Below, piece by piece: positions 26,701 to 32,700 of a DNA stretch of 64,000 nucleotides (the first letter of the stretch is position 1; every line of letters begins with the position of its first letter). Source of the stretch: Solen grandis (Eukaryota; Mollusca; Bivalvia; Adapedonta; Solenidae); assembly GCA_021229015.1 (NCBI GenBank), contig CM037782.1, positions 38,340,316-38,404,315 of the forward strand, given 5' to 3'. Under the pieces are notes generated by a model. That model was not told the origin of the DNA and ran no database searches. It saw only the letters and a program-made list of their open reading frames with translations. Position numbers and translations under genes: made by a program.

Positions 26701-29700
26701 TGAGGTGACAGTGAACAGGGGACGAGTTTTGTTCGATGGAAAAACTGAGTTGTCATACTCCAGCGACGAAAGGAAGAAGATTGTATTCTCATCTCGTCTG
26801 GAAGATGTGTCCTTTGGCACAATGAAAAACTATAGGTAATTACAATCTTTACAGTACAGCTCCATTATAACACAGTATTTGGGATCCAAATCAAGATATT
26901 GGATAATGTTTTATAGTGCAGCTCCTTATAACACTATTTTTGGGATCCTAATCAAGATAAAGCAATATATATATTGGACAATGTTTTATTGTGTAGCTCC
27001 ATTATAACACTATATTTGGGGTCCAAGTTAAGATAACGTTTTATATTGGTCTTCATTAAAGCTCTGTGAAAATGCATCTCATATTAAATAAACAAGCAAT
27101 AAAATTAGGGTAATCCATCCATCAATAAATTATAATCATGGGCCTTCAAATCCTTAAAAAGTTTTCAGTGTAGATGCAAGCAGCCATTGGCTTTGAGTAG
27201 TAGGCTCTTTTGCTGAAAGTTAATAAAAGCTTGCTTTTACTATGAAATTTCCACAAACACTTTATGGACCATGATCACAATTTAATGATGGATAACCTTA
27301 AAAAAATAGGTTCTCATGGTGGGTCACATTATATTAGCTTATGTGTTTCCATGAAGTGACACTATAGCATTTCGTTAAAAGTATCAGATATCCATTATGG
27401 GAACTAATCATTTGAAAATAGGTATATTATTGTTTCAGATTATAAAAAAAGATTCAACAAAGATTAAAATGATAGTCACTCAATTATGACGGTTTTGGTC
27501 CTGATGATGTAATGATTTAATTTGAAATTTGATAATATTTTTATACACAACTTTGATTTTTCCGTCATGATGAACATGTATACAACTAATGGAGAAAAAA
27601 TAGTTAGATTTAAACTTAATAGCATTGTGTGGTTTAATTTCAGCTTCAGTCTTGGACTGCGTCACCCTTACAGCACTGTCGGCATGAAGCTGACATCATT
27701 TGTCGGACACAGTGACAAAAAATGTGCCGCCGGTGTCGGTGTTGAATACCTTACCGCCAAACGCCAGACTGCAGTGTTCCGTGTCAACGGGGAGATTGAC
27801 AAGCTTCTGAAGAACCTCCGTTTTGAGGTAAGTTAACTTGTTGGTGAATAAACACAATATGATCTTATAACATCTTAACCACATGAGAGCTTTCAGAGAA
27901 GTGACTTGTGTGAAAAGTTTAAATCTAGATCAGTTGACAAGGGCATAGCCGGGCTTAAAATAGTGGTACACATGTGGGATTGGGAAATATCCACCCTCCT
28001 TAACTGGTTGTTCAAGAGGTTCTCCCCGGCTAGCTTGAAATAATAGAACCACTTTAATGATTTTTAAAATGTTCTCCTATGCCAAAATGATTACAATTCT
28101 TATAGGATATTGTTTTATATGCATAAATAATGTATTTTGTGTATAATGGGGGTATGCTCTTAGTTTCCCAGGCAGTAAGTAATATGAAAGTTAATTAAGT
28201 TTTGTAATAATTGCTTTTTATCAGAACTTAAGGTAATCCATCCATCATTAACTTACAATTATGGTCCTTCAAATGCTTAAAAAGATTTCAGTGCAAACAC
28301 AAGCATTCATTGACTTGGAGCTAAAGGCTCTCTTGCTTGAAGTCTGTAAAAGCTTGTATTTACTATAAAATTCTTGATCTTGAGCAAGATCACAATTCAA
28401 TAATTGATGTATTGCCTTAAGTGATGAGCTCTGTGGTCGTAAGTTCAGTTGTTACTATGGTCAAGAATGTCTCACAACCTTCCCAGGCATATAATGCTAA
28501 ATGGTAGAAGCCAGGAACTGTCAAGAGGGATTAATGTAAGTTTTAAGATAAGTTTCATAAGCAACATTAATGAAATAAGTTTAAGTTTAAATTCAACATG
28601 AAATAAAGATTGTGTGTACAAGAATGGGTGGAAATGATTTAGCTTTGATTTATTCAGATGGAGAGCCCATTGAAGTCCATCGAGATCTCCGGAGCTGTCA
28701 ACACAGATGATAAGTTCCGCCTCTCTTTACTGAACGTGTACGACCATCGCCAACCCCTCAAAACTGTTTTCACCATCAGCCCAAGTCAGCGCAGTGTCGA
28801 CTTTGTTATGAATTATGACCTAGGTACAGTAAACAATTTTCAAGTTACCAAATTTCCAACAGTTTAAATTTTTGGATCCAACCTTTTGATCCTTAAAAAA
28901 AACTTTATCGAGGGCTTACTACTTGGAAAACATTCATATTTTTATAGCCAACCAGCATCTTTATAGCAGGGCTACAGTGTAATTAAAAAGATGTTCATAG
29001 ATATTTCAATAATTGGCCCCAGCATTATAATGCAAAATATATTTTTAAAAAAATGAAAACTTTCAACCGCTGTAGGAAACCACAGATTTTTTTATAATGC
29101 AAAGTTTTCCATAAATTCCATTACATGAAATTGTTTAAAAAATTGGAATTCATTTTTTTTCTTCTTCTTAATTGAGAGATTGCTAATTTACATGAAAACA
29201 TCCCCCAGAATTTTTTCATATTTTTTCACATGCATTTCAGCCAATCCACAGAGTGAGTTCCATATCAATGCCAGGTACGTAAACAGCTCGGCCCTTGCAG
29301 CTGAGATGTACCATGTGATCAGTGGAATTTCCCGAACCACAGACGCCATAGCAACACTGAGACTGAACAGTTCTCACTTGATCCATTCACGTGTACACTG
29401 GAGACCCGAGATGATCGACGACCTTGAGGTTAGGAGGCTAACAGTCGCTTAGTTTCAGCATTAAATGATACCTCTCGGAAAAGTGATTAAAATTACAGAT
29501 GGCTTTATGCTTAAAAGACTTTATTAAATTAAATAAGTGCATTTTTAAAGACCCTTTCACTCATAAATGAGACGTAAACCTATGTAAATCAATGAGCACT
29601 CCCCGAACACCTAATCTACATGCTGGTGTATAATTCCGCACATTGTTCAGTGAGAAATATACATATATTTGAGATTTTGCTGAGTTGCTTCTCAGTTGTT

Positions 29701-32700
29701 ACTTGTTGGAAAATAATGGTCAGCCAGCTTTATGTAATTTCAATATATATCTACCTTCTTTTTACTTTTGACGTCTTGCCTTTTTTTGTGTACTGTTAAA
29801 TAAATTGGAAAGTGATTTGAAATATTGTTTTAAGATGTTAGAAAATGAGTTGAAATGTGTAAAAATAATGAGTAATTTTGGTTGTTTGACCTTTAGCGAT
29901 TGAGGGAGAGGAAAGTCTCTGAATACACCAGACGAGCTGCGCGTGCTGCTCAGGAGGCCCAAGTGGCAGTTTACGACGAAATTGTCATGAAGTTCCACAA
30001 CCTCTGGAATGCCATCGGGGAAGAGATTGGGCAGGAAAATGTTGCCAAGTTTGAGGCTGCTATACTTCCTGTTCTGAACAAGGGGCTTGAACTGGGTGTT
30101 GGTCTGTCCGAACATGTGTATGGCACTTATGTGGCACCTCTGAGGAATGCAACTTCGTAAGTGCTTCAAATAGAGATTTGTTTTTCATTACTGAAATAAG
30201 GAAGTTTACATGCTATGATGTTTTTGTTAAAATAATTGGGATTTACACTGGTTTTTGGGGACCATGGTTGAGTGATTGTGTTTATTAACTATGAATCTAT
30301 TTATTGTTGGACCCTCATGAGGGCAAGAAAAGTTCATCTCAGACATTAAGTACTGGTCCAACCCAGAAACAGTATAGAGGAATAAGTTAAAAAATCTTGT
30401 TTCCCTGTCACTGTAACAGAAGGGGTGACATATCCATCAGTGGATCTAAAGGTTGTGGGTTCAAGCTCCACTTGGAGCAAGATTTTTCATGACCCTCCCA
30501 GGCACAAAGTACTGGTCCAACCCAGGAACCTTCAAGAGGGTTGTAAGAACTTGTTTCCCAATCAATGTTAAGTGAATAAATTTAAAGACATTTCAGCAGG
30601 TCGCCACTGATTTTGATTTTTAACCTGCTGAAACACATTGTGTGTAAAAAAAAAGTTTAAACTAAAGAAATAAGTTTTATTTAACTATCCTGTATTTGGT
30701 TGTATGTGTATGCCATCTTTATATTGATGTTGCATTTTTCATTATCTTTAATAAATCTCTGATTTTGATTGTCCAGTATAGCTAACCAGAGTTTTATATA
30801 TCCACAGACTGACCTTTGATAAATACGCAAGATTTGTGAAGGCATACAAACAATACGCAAGAAATACAAAAGTCGATTATGTAAGTATTTCAGCTGTCTT
30901 CATGTCTTCATTGCATACCTATGTCATTTTCATCCAATATATGGAACAACATAATGTTTACATATTTCAATCATTTTGAAATCATTATAAGCATAAATGT
31001 TTCCATAAATAAGTTTTAATTAATTATGCATGTAATATATTCTGTGAGTAAAACAGTATGCCATTAGCAAAAATCTTTGTTGTAATTAAAAAGATGAAAA
31101 GAAATGCATCATTTGACTATCTGTTATCCCAGTGTAGCAATTGTTTAGTCTGTAAGTAAACTGGAATCATCAATGGATACTGGAAAGGTCCACTACTTTC
31201 AGTCTGATCTGGTTTTTCCATGTTGTAACTTGGTATGATAGGGTATATACATGTGATTGGGTAGATTTATTCATATCTAAGTTGCTCGTCAAGGATAGTT
31301 GATAATGCATTACGTGTTTTGTTCTCTTCCAGCAACCTCTGGAGAAATATGACCCCAATATTTATGGAATGGTCAGCAATCACATTGATTATCTATCTGG
31401 TAAGTTCGGTCCCAAGATGACAATTATATTTCAAGTATAGATGTATGATTTAGGTTGGAATAAACTGTAGCAAGTGGACTCCCATTTGAAGGGGCGCCAT
31501 GGTCCAGTGTTAACATACCTGACTGGCAGTCTGAATGTTATAGGTTCAAATCCACCCATTTTGTGGCAAGATTTTTCTTTACTTTCCAGGCTCAAAGTAC
31601 TGGTTCAACCCAGGAACTATTGAGAGGGATTAGTATGAGTTGTAAGAACTTGTTTTACAGTCAACGTAAAACATGTTTTAACTAATGTCAAATATAGTTT
31701 ACATTTAACTGAATATTATCATTAGTATTAATACAACTATTTTTTATACTTTTTCTCTTTTAACCCTTTCCCTCATAGAGGACACCATGAAAAGACCTAT
31801 GCGAACAGCATAAAACCAGATCAGCCTGCGAGTAACTCGCAGGCTGATCAGGTTTTATGCTGTTCGCTGCTCCTCAGTGGTCTGGATATGAGGATTTTGT
31901 AATTAAATTTGGTAAGGTTTAACTGTGGTTTTCTGCAGATCAGGCTTTATGTGATACCTATTGAGGGCGTCAAAATGAGTATATATGAGGGAAAGGGTTA
32001 AGTTAAAGTATATGCAATCATTACCATCATCATTATGACGATAAACATCATCCAATCAATTAAGTTTCTGTAATTAAATCGGCATAATTTACATAATTAC
32101 CCAACCTGATTTATCTCCCCTGTTCAATAACAGATATGATCAAGGTACCAGGACGCCGACTTCCTTCCGATGTGACAAATGCCATCTCCTACGTCGCAAA
32201 CAGTACACTCCAGAGCACGTTTCAAACAGGTATCACCAGGCTTTTATCCATTTCATCCCACAAATAAGCTATTTAATGCTATTCTATACAGGCCCCATTG
32301 GCCAAGTGGTTAGAGCATTTAACCCATAACCAGGAGGGGCTTGTTTCACCAATTTGATGTTCATCTTTTGAACCCTTTACCTCTCAGATACAGCGTGGCT
32401 CCATTATAGCACACTTCATTATGTAACACAAAGCCTTTATAACACAGTCCAACATTGACCTTTACCAGTTTTTTGTTTTAAGTGTGTGACAAAGTCCAAC
32501 ATTGAACCCTAAATTAGGTGCATAAATTAAAATCTAACAGTGTCATTATGCATTTCAATATAATTTATTGTCAAGACCCCAGATATAGTATTAAATTTCG
32601 CTGTACTGTTTAGCTTTAAAATGAAGCTGCTTTTAATATACACTACTGAAGAACACCATAGTGTCCTATAGACCATGTCACTCTGAAATGAGATGTAAGC

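Noticed and set aside
31543..31553. B-box sequences taken as tRNA genes
   Set aside because: The heads are degenerate and always joined to the same ~150-bp body in many copies, so they are SINEs rather than functional tRNAs.
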